A stretch of 64,000 nucleotides of DNA from Aridibacter famidurans (GTDB lineage Bacteria > Acidobacteriota > Blastocatellia > Pyrinomonadales > Pyrinomonadaceae), in contig JAGFIQ010000030.1 in assembly GCA_024103495.1 (NCBI GenBank), positions 27,132 through 91,131 of the forward strand. The letters are read 5' to 3'. Of this stretch, positions 1-7,766 are shown piece after piece. Positions within the stretch are counted from its first letter, which is position 1. Each line of letters opens with the position of its first letter. The notes under the pieces are model-generated. The model was not told where the DNA came from and ran no database searches. It saw only the letters and a list, made by a program, of their open reading frames with translations. The translations under genes and the position numbers were made by a program.

Positions 1-667
1 GCAGTGGCTTCTCGGAATCTTCGAACCAGGACCACGAATTCCGGAACCACACGGTCGGAAGCAGATGGATCTCCGAATCCTCAGGACCGCGGTTCGAAAC
101 GGTGATCCTGATGCATATGTCGTCGACCTCGGCCTTCGCGTATTCGAGAAGCACGTCGAAGTACCTGTTCTCGTCGAAGACTCCCGTCTCGATCAGTTCG
201 AACTCTTCTTCTTCCCTGGACCTGGAGGAATTGTTCCTTATCAGCTCACCGTAGGGGAAAGGGGACTGCGGGTACTTGTAGAGGAACTTCAGATACGAAT
301 GCGTGGGCGTGGAATCGAGGTGATAGTAATACTCCTTCACATCCTCGCCGTGATTTCCCTGAGGGCCTGAAAGGCCGAACAGGCGTTCCTTGATGATCGG
401 GTCTTTGCCGTTCCACATCGACAGCGCCACACAGATCTTCTGCGTGCGGTCGCAGATCCCGCCGATGCCGTCCTCGTTCCAGCGGTACGCGCGCTTGTGT
501 GATATGTCGAAAGGGAAGTAATCCCACGCCGATCCGTCCGCGCTGTAGTCCTCGCGGACCGTTCCCCAGGCGCGTTCGCTGACGTACGGCCCCCAGAGCT
601 TCCAGTCTTTCTCGTGCGCGTCCGACTCGGCGAGTCGCTTGTGTTCGGATGTAGGTCTTCGCGGCAT
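1..667 (-). CDS. GH63/MGH1-type glycoside hydrolase, N-terminal part (runs off the window)
   Basis: An open frame on the minus strand begins at the ATG at 665-667 and continues past base 1, so about 222 N-terminal residues are visible. It begins [15 protein letters not shown] and contains [55 protein letters not shown] and [19 protein letters not shown] recognise these as the N-terminal beta-sandwich region of the large bacterial glucosidase/mannosylglycerate-hydrolase-like proteins of the GH63 (MGH1-type) family, usually near 850-900 residues. The catalytic (alpha/alpha)6 barrel would lie beyond the window, so activity and substrate cannot be read here. There is no signal peptide, so it is probably cytoplasmic. 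The family call rests on recalled similarity. Confidence 0.82.
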   Translation of the reverse strand, partial: MPRRPTSEHKRLAESDAHEKDWKLWGPYVSERAWGTVREDYSADGSAWDYFPFDISHKRAYRWNEDGIGGICDRTQKICVALSMWNGKDPIIKERLFGLSGPQGNHGEDVKEYYYHLDSTPTHSYLKFLYKYPQSPFPYGELIRNNSSRSREEEEFELIETGVFDENRYFDVLLEYAKAEVDDICIRITVSNRGPEDSEIHLLPTVWFRNSWSWFEDSEKPL

Positions 668-715
668 ATCGCTCGGGATTAAGTTATCCCAAGACAGGGC
701 GAATTAAGAAATCGG

Positions 716-817
716 GATTGAACCGCAGAGAACGCAGAGAGCGCAGAGATTTCGGAGGTGGATAAGAGAACCTGCAGAATCTTTCTCTGTGCTCTCTGCG
801 TTCTCTGCGGTTCAATC
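716..817. repeat. long inverted repeat, 34-nt arms
   Basis: Arms at 716-749 and 784-817 are reverse complements with one mismatch; the unit is built around AACCGCAGAGAACGCAGAG. A 34-nt loop separates them. It lies between the divergently transcribed glycosidase and sigma-54 activator genes. The rest of 668-953 shows no gene and no clear promoter. It resembles the dispersed gene-flanking palindromes at 16567-16672 and 61138-61185 in architecture, with a different sequence. Confidence 0.85.
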
Positions 818-953
818 TTCCTTCCTGATTTACCCGAATCTAATGTATAGTTGCTAACCATTGGCGTACCCTCCCACTTCGGGGCCTTGCGGCACGGTCT
901 GAAATCAGCCGCGGATTAGGCCTTTCTAAGCGTATTCATTGAGTTTAAGACGA

Positions 954-3900
954 ATGCCGACTGCCGATAGAAAAGACGGTTCGGGCGGAGTGTCATCGGG
1001 AGGCAGCGCTGGCAAGAAGCGCCGAATGCCCGAGGACCGGCTTCCGGAGATCTTCGCGGACGTCAGGGAGAATCTCGACCAGGGCCTTTCCGCACGCGCA
1101 GAGGAGATCCTCCGCGACGCACTCGAGAACTATTCGCATTCCGAAGACAACGAGGCGCGACTCACCCGTTACCTCTCCTACACGCTCGAAACGCTTGGCC
1201 GGTACAAGGACGCCCTCGGTGTGATCGACCGGTACGACAATGAAGAACTGCTCGACGCTCTCCAGCCGGAAACGCAGGTCTCGGTCATCAATCAGCTTGC
1301 GATCTCGCTCAACAACACCAACGAACATCCGAAAGCCGTTACCCTGCTCAACTATTCGCTCGAGAAAGCTGAAGAGCACGGGCTGAACGATCTCCTGGGC
1401 GAGATCTATGTCGCGCTTGCCCGCGTCTACCGAAAACTGACCGAGTTCCCGATCGCGATCGACAACGCGCGGAAGGCGCTGAAGCACTACCGCGAGCAGG
1501 GAAACTGGCGCGGAATGGCCGAGAGCTACCATACGATCGCCACGGCATTTTCCGCTGAAGGCAACAGCAGAGAGGCTCTTGAGAACTTCCAGCTCGCGAT
1601 CAAGATCATCGGCGAGCATACGGCGCCTTTCCTGCTGGGGAAGATCTACTCCGACATGTCGGGGACCTACTGGCTCCTGCGACGGCCGAAGGACGGGATA
1701 GAATGCCTCGAAAAGTCGATCGAATTCTTCTCGCAGACCGAGCACAAGGTCCAGACCATCGCCGCTTACAATAACCTCGGGATCAACCTGATCCTTATGG
1801 GCGACTGGCTCAAGGCCGAGGAAATGATCCAGGTCGCGCTCGAGATCGCGATCGACGTCGATCATCCGCACATCTCCGGGATACTGGATTCGCTGGGCGA
1901 GCTGAAACTTCTTCGCAACGAACTGGACGAGGCCGAAGAGCTCGTCAAACAGGGCATCAAGATCGCGGAAGAGCGCGACAAGCGATGGTATTCGATCCAG
2001 GCGATGCGGACACTAGCCCGCTGTTACCTGGCGAAGAGGGAATACAAGAAGGCGATCAAGACCGCGAACGAGAACATCGCCATCTGCACCGAGATGGGCG
2101 AGACGCAGTTTCTGAACATGTCTCGTCTCGTCCTTGCGGAAGCGTACCTCGGTAAGTCGGACCGGAAGAAGTGCGAGGCGGAGCTCGAAGGGATCGAGGA
2201 CGACGGCGCCGAGTCCGACCTGTTCGTTCTCGGGAACGTCCAGAGGATCCGCGGAATGCTCGCGGAGAGCAAAGGCGATCTGAAGATCGCAGCTCACCAT
2301 TTCAACCGAAGCCTCACGATCTTCGAAACGGCCGAGGACATTTACCACACGGCGCTCGCACACTACCACCTTGGGATCGTGCTTTCCGAAACTCAGCCGA
2401 AGAAAGCCTCGAACCACCTGATCTCGGCCAGCGAAACGTTCAGAAAGCTGCAGGTAGAGCACTTGCACGAGTCCGCGGAAGAGATGATAGAGGGCCTTGA
2501 CACTTCCGGGGATGATGGGTCCGAAGCGTCCGCGAGCTCACAGCTCCTGATGCAAAGGCTTGCGGAAGCGACCGCCTCGCGCGAGCTCCTGTTCAGGGAA
2601 CTGGCGTCGGTACTTCAGCAGGAAAGTAAGGCGAACCGAATGATCATCGCCGAGCAGAACGAGCAGAAACGCTACGTTCCGTTCATCACCCACGGTTACA
2701 CGCCTTCGGAGAGTTCTGAGCTTGTACGGGCGCTGAATGCGGCCGGAAAGGACCTCGACACGTTCGCGAAGACAAAGAACCTTTCGCTGAATCCGCTGAG
2801 GCCTTCGAACGCGACGCCCGCTATCCTGATCGTTTATCCGAGGTCCGGCGGGTCGCTTCAGAACGGCGGCGAGCTCCGTCCGCTGCTTCGCGTGGTCGAG
2901 CTCGGTATGGACGTTTGCGCGCTACGGGACCGCGAGTCGGTCGGAAGCGCCGAACAGGAATCGAGCCCGTTCACCTCGCACAGCCTGATGCCGGGCTTCA
3001 TTCATTCCTCGCCGGCGATGACCGACCTGGTCGAGGAGGTGTACAAGATCCGTTCGTCAGATGTGACGGTGCTTGTTACCGGCGAAAGCGGAACCGGTAA
3101 AGAGCTCGTCTCAAGGGCGATCCATCTTCTCTCGACCCGAAAGGACCGTGCGTTCGTTCCCTTCAACTGCACAGCCGTGCCGAAGGAACTCGCCGAAGGG
3201 CATCTGTTCGGATACAAGAAAGGCGCGTTCACAGGAGCAGCTCAGGACTCACCGGGAATGATCCGGACGGCCGACGGCGGAACCCTGTTTCTCGACGAGA
3301 TCGGAGATCTTCCGCTCGACGTGCAGCCGAAACTTCTGCGGTTCCTTCAGGAAGGCGAGGTTCAGCCGCTCGGAGAAAAGCGACCGATCAAGGTCGATGT
3401 GAGGATCATTGCGGCGACCAACATGGACCTCGAGAAGCAGGTCGAACAGGGCCTTTTCCGGGAAGACCTTTTTTACCGGCTGAACGTCATCCGGCTTCGG
3501 GTGCCGCCGCTCCGCGAGCGACGTTCGGAGATCGAGCCGATCGTACGGTATTACCTGAATCACTACTCCTCGCGGTTCAGCAAGAAGAACCTCAAGATCA
3601 CGCCGCAAACGATCGACCTTTTGATGGTTTGCGAGTGGGAAGGCAACGTGCGCCAGCTTTGCAACGAGATCCAGAGGATCGTCGCGCGCGCTGAAGACAA
3701 TGAGGTCATCACTCCCGACCAGCTTTCGCCTGAACTTAAGCGAAGCGCGACTCCGCTCTCGCCGGTCGAGGGAAGCAACGTCTCGCCGATCACCACTCGT
3801 TCCGGATCCTCGGGCGTTTACACGGTCGGTGCGAAAGGCGCTACTCTCGAAGAAGCGGTTTCCGAGCTGGAAACGCAAATGATCCAGGACGCGCTTCGCA

Positions 3901-4001
3901 GGCACAACGGAAACATATCGCGCGTTTCCCGAGAGCTCGGGCTGACGAGGCGCGGCCTCTACCTTAAGATCGAGCGATACAATATCGAACGCGCTGCTTG
4001 A
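954..4001 (+). CDS. TPR-containing sigma-54-dependent transcriptional activator
   Basis: About 1015 residues. Residues about 30-495 are a long run of TPR-type helical repeats (for example DALENYSHSED, AESYHTIATAFSAEG, HYHLGIVLSE). A less conserved middle, about 530-690, could be a GAF-like sensor. The AAA+ sigma-54 interaction domain follows: Walker A GESGTGKE at about 710-717, the sigma-54 contact loop GAFTGA at about 757-762, then GGTLFLDEIGDLPLDVQPK (Walker B) and the R-finger region FREDLFYRLNVIRLRVPPL. The C-terminus is a Fis-type helix-turn-helix (NGNISRVSRELGLTRRGLYLKI). It should remodel RNA polymerase-sigma54 at enhancer-dependent promoters; no receiver domain is present, so the TPR block probably senses a protein or peptide partner. 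I chose the ATG at 954; a TTG at 939 in the same frame is possible. No strong ribosome site separates the two. Confidence 0.9.
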   Translation: MPTADRKDGSGGVSSGGSAGKKRRMPEDRLPEIFADVRENLDQGLSARAEEILRDALENYSHSEDNEARLTRYLSYTLETLGRYKDALGVIDRYDNEELLDALQPETQVSVINQLAISLNNTNEHPKAVTLLNYSLEKAEEHGLNDLLGEIYVALARVYRKLTEFPIAIDNARKALKHYREQGNWRGMAESYHTIATAFSAEGNSREALENFQLAIKIIGEHTAPFLLGKIYSDMSGTYWLLRRPKDGIECLEKSIEFFSQTEHKVQTIAAYNNLGINLILMGDWLKAEEMIQVALEIAIDVDHPHISGILDSLGELKLLRNELDEAEELVKQGIKIAEERDKRWYSIQAMRTLARCYLAKREYKKAIKTANENIAICTEMGETQFLNMSRLVLAEAYLGKSDRKKCEAELEGIEDDGAESDLFVLGNVQRIRGMLAESKGDLKIAAHHFNRSLTIFETAEDIYHTALAHYHLGIVLSETQPKKASNHLISASETFRKLQVEHLHESAEEMIEGLDTSGDDGSEASASSQLLMQRLAEATASRELLFRELASVLQQESKANRMIIAEQNEQKRYVPFITHGYTPSESSELVRALNAAGKDLDTFAKTKNLSLNPLRPSNATPAILIVYPRSGGSLQNGGELRPLLRVVELGMDVCALRDRESVGSAEQESSPFTSHSLMPGFIHSSPAMTDLVEEVYKIRSSDVTVLVTGESGTGKELVSRAIHLLSTRKDRAFVPFNCTAVPKELAEGHLFGYKKGAFTGAAQDSPGMIRTADGGTLFLDEIGDLPLDVQPKLLRFLQEGEVQPLGEKRPIKVDVRIIAATNMDLEKQVEQGLFREDLFYRLNVIRLRVPPLRERRSEIEPIVRYYLNHYSSRFSKKNLKITPQTIDLLMVCEWEGNVRQLCNEIQRIVARAEDNEVITPDQLSPELKRSATPLSPVEGSNVSPITTRSGSSGVYTVGAKGATLEEAVSELETQMIQDALRRHNGNISRVSRELGLTRRGLYLKIERYNIERAA

Positions 4002-4030
4002 CCTTGTTCGCCTGACCGCCTCCGGACTTT

Positions 4031-4067
4031 TTGACATCTTCTTTTGGGCTGAAGTAGTCTTTCAGCC
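4031..4067 (+). promoter_or_regulatory. possible promoter and small hairpin before the methyltransferase
   Basis: TTGACA at 4031-4036 is followed after 18 nt by TAGTCT (4055-4060). A hairpin with arms GGCTGAA (4047-4053) and TTCAGCC (4061-4067) ends two bases before the ATG at 4070. If the promoter is used, the transcript would be nearly leaderless. The hairpin could instead end transcription from the sigma-54 activator gene. Confidence 0.3.
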
Positions 4068-4069
4068 GG

Positions 4070-4882
4070 ATGAACTGCCCGCCTGATGAATTTCAACGGT
4101 TTTCTGCAGGAATAGTAAGCGAAGCGTGCGAGATCGAAGGCTATTTGTCGCCCGACGAGATGCGATTCCTTTCTCTGATCGCCGCAGTTCCCAGGGCCTC
4201 CGGCGAAGTGCTTGAGATCGGCAGCTTCAAGGGAAGGTCGACCTTTATTCTTGCGTCCTGTGCGAGGTTTGCCGGACAGGAAAAGATCCACGCGGTCGAT
4301 CCCCTAATCGCACCCGCGGAGACAGATCCGGATCTTGGGACCGAGGATTCGTCTGAGCGCGATTTCTTCGCAAATCTGGAATTAAGAGGCGTGGCAGAGT
4401 TTGTCGCATTCCATAAGGAACTCTCACACGAACTCGCGGAACACTGGGATTCGCCGATCCGGCTTCTCTGGATCGACGGCGACCATACGTACGAGGGAAC
4501 AAAAAGAGACCTCGATTGCTTTCGACCCTTTCTTTCTGACGGTGCGATCGTCGCGATTCACGATGCTCTTCACGAGTTCGAAGGCGGAATTAGGGTGTTC
4601 GCGGAAGACATCCTTTTGTCGCGGAGCTTCGGCGCATGTGGTTTCGTCGGATCGATCGCGTGGTCGCAGTACAGATCCGACTCTTTACAAACGAGGCACT
4701 TCATCGGAGAGAAGCTGGCGTTGTACAAGAAGGCAAGCCGGCTGATCCCGTATGTAGCATTCGGTCGTCGGCTAGAGGGTTTTGAAAAGAAGAAGTACAA
4801 ACTGGTCAGGTCCAGGGTGCCTCACGGCGCGGTGGACCCGGAGGAGTGGCTCGCCTTGACTGCGAACCCAGGAGCAGCATGA
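4070..4882 (+). CDS. class I SAM-dependent methyltransferase (Methyltransf_24-like)
   Basis: 270 residues. The SAM-binding motif I is VLEIGSFKGRSTF at about residues 48-60, followed by an acidic second strand (IHAVDPL) and LLWIDGDHTYEGTKRDLDCF. That last pattern is typical of the cephalosporin-hydroxylase/Methyltransf_24 type found in sugar or small-molecule methylation. No membrane segment or signal peptide is seen. The stop codon (4880-4882) overlaps the start of the next gene in an ATGA arrangement, so the two are probably translationally coupled and may act on related substrates. The substrate is unknown. Confidence 0.82.
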   Translation: MNCPPDEFQRFSAGIVSEACEIEGYLSPDEMRFLSLIAAVPRASGEVLEIGSFKGRSTFILASCARFAGQEKIHAVDPLIAPAETDPDLGTEDSSERDFFANLELRGVAEFVAFHKELSHELAEHWDSPIRLLWIDGDHTYEGTKRDLDCFRPFLSDGAIVAIHDALHEFEGGIRVFAEDILLSRSFGACGFVGSIAWSQYRSDSLQTRHFIGEKLALYKKASRLIPYVAFGRRLEGFEKKKYKLVRSRVPHGAVDPEEWLALTANPGAA

Positions 4883-5550
4883 TAAGGGAAGACGAGAAAG
4901 TAACCGCCGAGATCAACCTCTACTACGATCTCTTCGTGCCCAGAGAAGCAGAACTTCCGGTTCCGCTGATCATAACCGTCCACGGATACGCGGCTCACAA
5001 ACGGTACATGATGCGAGAGGCGAAGCTCGTCGCACCGGAGCATTTTGCGATCGCATCGCTTGAAGCGCCGAACCGTTTCTATAGGGAAGCCGGGGACGGC
5101 GTATTCAAACCTGTGGCGGGATGGCTGACGGAACATCGCGCGAAGGAATCCGTTTCCCTTCACCAGCAATTCGTCCTCGATGTGATCGACAAGCACGCCG
5201 CTGAGGGAACCGTCGATCCAAGTCAGGTCTATCTTCACGGCTTCTCGCAGGCGTGTGCCCTGAATTTCAGGTTCGCGCTAACCTATCCTGACGCGTTGAA
5301 GGGGTTCATAGGCATCTGCGGCGGGATCCCGTCAGACCTCGACGACAATGCCGTCTACCGCCCGACGAACTCCGACGTCCTTTATCTCTATTCGACCCGC
5401 GACGAGTTCTACCCTATTGAAAAGTTCAAATCGTTCGATTCAAAGCTTCGGGAGATGCTGCCTTCGTACTGCTCAAAGGAATACGACGCCGGTCACGAGA
5501 TAACGGACGAGATGCGTGAGGATATCCGGAACTGGCTTAAAGATTCCTGA
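4879..5550 (+). CDS. alpha/beta hydrolase of the phospholipase/carboxylesterase type
   Basis: 223 residues from the ATG at 4879, which is preceded by a good ribosome site (AGGAGCAGC). A GTG at 4846 in the same frame is less likely. The fold is shown by the oxyanion-side strand LIITVHGYAAH, the nucleophile elbow HGFSQAC (Ser), the acid STRDEFYP (Asp) and the histidine in DAGHEITDEM near the C-terminus. This is the compact Abhydrolase_2 type of cytosolic carboxylesterase, with no signal peptide. It overlaps the methyltransferase gene by 4 bp. Confidence 0.85.
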   Translation: MIREDEKVTAEINLYYDLFVPREAELPVPLIITVHGYAAHKRYMMREAKLVAPEHFAIASLEAPNRFYREAGDGVFKPVAGWLTEHRAKESVSLHQQFVLDVIDKHAAEGTVDPSQVYLHGFSQACALNFRFALTYPDALKGFIGICGGIPSDLDDNAVYRPTNSDVLYLYSTRDEFYPIEKFKSFDSKLREMLPSYCSKEYDAGHEITDEMREDIRNWLKDS

Positions 5551-5584
5551 CCGCGCCTGGCCGGCGGCCGTCACCGCCCGCATC

Positions 5585-5630
5585 TTCTCCGCGCTCCCGA
5601 GCGGCGCAAACTGAAGTCCGCGGTACCTCG
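5585..5630. repeat. intergenic copy of the second half of the truB repeat unit
   Basis: Read on the minus strand this gives CGAGGTACCGCGGACTTCAG followed by a stretch ending GAGCGCGGAGAA. The same sequence with about five changes is the second half of the 102-bp unit repeated inside truB (8376-8948). It shows that the truB insertion was made from a dispersed element. It lies 35 bp after the hydrolase stop codon. Confidence 0.85.
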
Positions 5631-5731
5631 TGCATACACCTAGCCGGCTTCCGGAACTTCTTGCCAGCAACCGTTGTCCACACCGCCGTCATCCCGAAAC
5701 CGCATTGTTAAACCCGCAAAGAAAAGAACTT

Positions 5732-6376
5732 ATGAAAACGAAGGCATCCCTGTCGAGATTTGCGCCGCTCCTTCTCCTTATCGTTTCAACATCGTGCAGC
5801 GCCCAGAACCCGGTACCTGAAGTCCGCGAAACCCGGACGGAGATCACTTCTCCTGAAATTCGAAAGATGTTGGAGAATGCGCGTCACCAGCTTCGCGTCA
5901 CAACAGGCTATACCCAAAGGTATTTCTCGATCGGTTATCCGAACGGAGATGTGCCGAAGGAAACGGGCGCCTGCACGGACGTCGTGATCCGTGCTTTCCG
6001 CAATGCCGGTGTCGATCTGCAGAAAGAGGTCCACGAGGATATGAAGAAGCACTTCACGTTGTATCCCCAGAAATGGGGACTTTCGGGCACCGATACGAAC
6101 ATCGATCACCGGCGCGTTCCGAACCTTCGGCGATACTTCGAACGGAAAGGAAAGGCGCTTCCCGTGACTTCGGACGGTTCGGACTATCTTCCCGGAGACG
6201 TCGTAACGTGGGACCTGGACGGAAAGGGAATGACGCATATCGGGATCGTGTCCGACCGGAAGGACCCCGCCACCGGGCGACACCTGATCATTCACAACAT
6301 CGGCGGCGGGGCTCAGGAAGAGGACCGCCTGTTCGCCTGGGAGATCACGGGCAGGTATCGGTATTTTGAGGACTGA
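5732..6376 (+). CDS. DUF1287-family exported lipoprotein
   Basis: 214 residues from the ATG at 5732. The N-terminus is a lipoprotein signal: basic start, hydrophobic run LLLLIVSTSC, then Cys. The mature part has the DUF1287 pattern: an N-terminal helix (KMLENARHQ), YPNGDVPKETGACTDVVIRA with a conserved Cys, and later DVVTWDLDGKGMTHIGIVSD and IIHNIGGG. A Cys before a helix with a downstream His recalls NlpC/P60-like cysteine hydrolases, so a cell-wall role is possible, but that is inference. Longer upstream starts in the same frame run into repeat DNA and were rejected. Confidence 0.85.
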   Translation: MKTKASLSRFAPLLLLIVSTSCSAQNPVPEVRETRTEITSPEIRKMLENARHQLRVTTGYTQRYFSIGYPNGDVPKETGACTDVVIRAFRNAGVDLQKEVHEDMKKHFTLYPQKWGLSGTDTNIDHRRVPNLRRYFERKGKALPVTSDGSDYLPGDVVTWDLDGKGMTHIGIVSDRKDPATGRHLIIHNIGGGAQEEDRLFAWEITGRYRYFED

Positions 6377-6476
6377 GACGGCTTACGGAGCGCACGCGTC
6401 CCGCGTGCATTGAGCGCAAAGCGCGAATCAGCTGAGAGCCCGTGACCGCGCTAGGTAAAGGATCAAACAATCGTCC

Positions 6477-6630
6477 CGGCTCCGTAGGAGGCAAATGTCT
6501 GTAGCAACTCCAGCAAGATAACCGGGCTCCGTCAGGAGCCCAACACGTGCAATCATGATTCGGCCCCTACCGGGGCCTCGATATTCTGGTGACGGCGGAT
6601 GCTACAGACATCGCGCTCCTAACGGAGCGG
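6477..6630. repeat. composite palindromic module, copy A
   Basis: The module opens with GGCTCCGTAGGAG followed by AATGTCTGTAG, then carries inner hairpins GGGCTCCGTCAGGAGCCC and GGCCCCTACCGGGGCC, and closes with the mirror image CTACAGACAT followed by GCTCCTAACGGAGC. The same layout occurs at 24496-24656 and 25366-25523 beside the Y1 transposase. The rest of this intergenic stretch (6377-6476) holds a short GCATTGAGCGC element that recurs near 30510, and no gene. Confidence 0.88.
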
Positions 6631-6663
6631 AAGAAATACCTTATAATCTGACGTTCGCCTTTT

Positions 6664-6731
6664 CACTCATCACTCGTAACTCGTAACTCATCACTCATTA
6701 CTCGTTACTCTCGACTCATCACTCATCACTT
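6664..6731. repeat. degenerate 7-bp tandem array at the end of the hydrolase gene
   Basis: About nine heptamers of the form NACTCRT (CACTCAT, CACTCGT, AACTCGT, TACTCGT). On the coding (minus) strand every unit reads like GTGATGA/GAGTAAC, so TGA or TAA falls in each frame in turn. The stop codon of the 6719-7741 gene (6719-6721) is inside the array, and the last residues SDE are encoded by it. Confidence 0.85.
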
Positions 6732-7741
6732 CTCCTCCCCGCCTGCTCGATCCTAACGTCTTCGCTGTCACTTTCAGCCAGCCTTCCTTTCGGGTTCGAG
6801 CAGAATTCGACGACAAGATCCGTGAAGATCTCCGGTTTCTCTTCCATAGGCACGTGGCCGCAGTTCTTTAGGACGACGAACCGGGAATTCAGAATATTGT
6901 CGTACAGCCATTCGCCGCATTCGATAGGGATCACGCGGTCGTTGTCGCCCCAGATCAGGAGCGTCGGCTGGTCGATCAAATGAGCGTCCTGCTCGATCCG
7001 TTCGGCGTTCCAGTTTCGCGAGGTGAGCAGAACCGACCGATGGCCGTCGGCGGCTTTGATGGGCCTCTGGATCGATTCTATCCTCTCCGCGGTGATCAGC
7101 TCGTGGTTAGAAGGATCGAGGGTGCCCTGCATACGGAACCTGAGGAACGCTTTTGAATCGACGAGGAAGGGCGTGATTACCTCGCCCACTCCCGGGACGC
7201 TTGCGAGTTTCAGGATCGGGTGGTTTTTCGGATCGTTGTTGCAGACCGCGTCGACGAGCACAAGTTTCGAGACCCGCTCGGGATTGTCGAGAGTGAACCA
7301 AAGGCAGACCGCGCCGCCGTACGAACTGCCGACGAGCGTCGCTTTTCCGATGCCCAGCCGGTTCAGGAACCGCAAAAGCACGCGAGAGTGCGAAGCGATG
7401 GAATAGTCGTACCAGGAGGGTTTCGCGGAATAGCCGAATCCCGGAAGGTCGGGCGCAACAACGTGGAATCCGCGTTCCGCCAGCATCGGCGCGACCGTCT
7501 TCCAGACATAGGTTGAAGCCGTGAAGCCGTGTACAAGCAGCAACGTGGGGTCGGCAGGATCGCCGAACTCCTGAAAATGGATCGTGATCCCGTCAACATC
7601 GACGAAATTCGAACTGTCCGAGTGATCGACCAGTTGCCGGTTCGCTTCCCAGCTGACAGTATTGGGCCTCGAGATCATCTTCCATGCGATCGCGGCACCG
7701 ATCGCTCCTCCCACGCCAAGCGCTATATGCTTCTTTTTCAT
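6719..7741 (-). CDS. membrane-anchored alpha/beta hydrolase
   Basis: 340 residues. An N-terminal hydrophobic segment (HIALGVGGAIGAAIAWKMI) probably anchors it in the inner membrane. The hydrolase domain has the oxyanion motif LLVHGFTAS, the cap-proximal DLPGFGYSAKP, the nucleophile elbow VGSSYGGAV (Ser), the acid WGDNDRVIP and the catalytic His in NCGHVPMEEKPE. This is the common peroxidase/lipase-like alpha/beta fold; the substrate is not predictable. The gene starts 25 bp after truB and is probably cotranscribed with it. Its stop codon lies inside a 7-bp tandem repeat array. Confidence 0.88.
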   Translation of the reverse strand: MKKKHIALGVGGAIGAAIAWKMISRPNTVSWEANRQLVDHSDSSNFVDVDGITIHFQEFGDPADPTLLLVHGFTASTYVWKTVAPMLAERGFHVVAPDLPGFGYSAKPSWYDYSIASHSRVLLRFLNRLGIGKATLVGSSYGGAVCLWFTLDNPERVSKLVLVDAVCNNDPKNHPILKLASVPGVGEVITPFLVDSKAFLRFRMQGTLDPSNHELITAERIESIQRPIKAADGHRSVLLTSRNWNAERIEQDAHLIDQPTLLIWGDNDRVIPIECGEWLYDNILNSRFVVLKNCGHVPMEEKPEIFTDLVVEFCSNPKGRLAESDSEDVRIEQAGRRSDE

Positions 7742-7766
7742 ATTGGGTGTTCCACCTTCAGATCGC

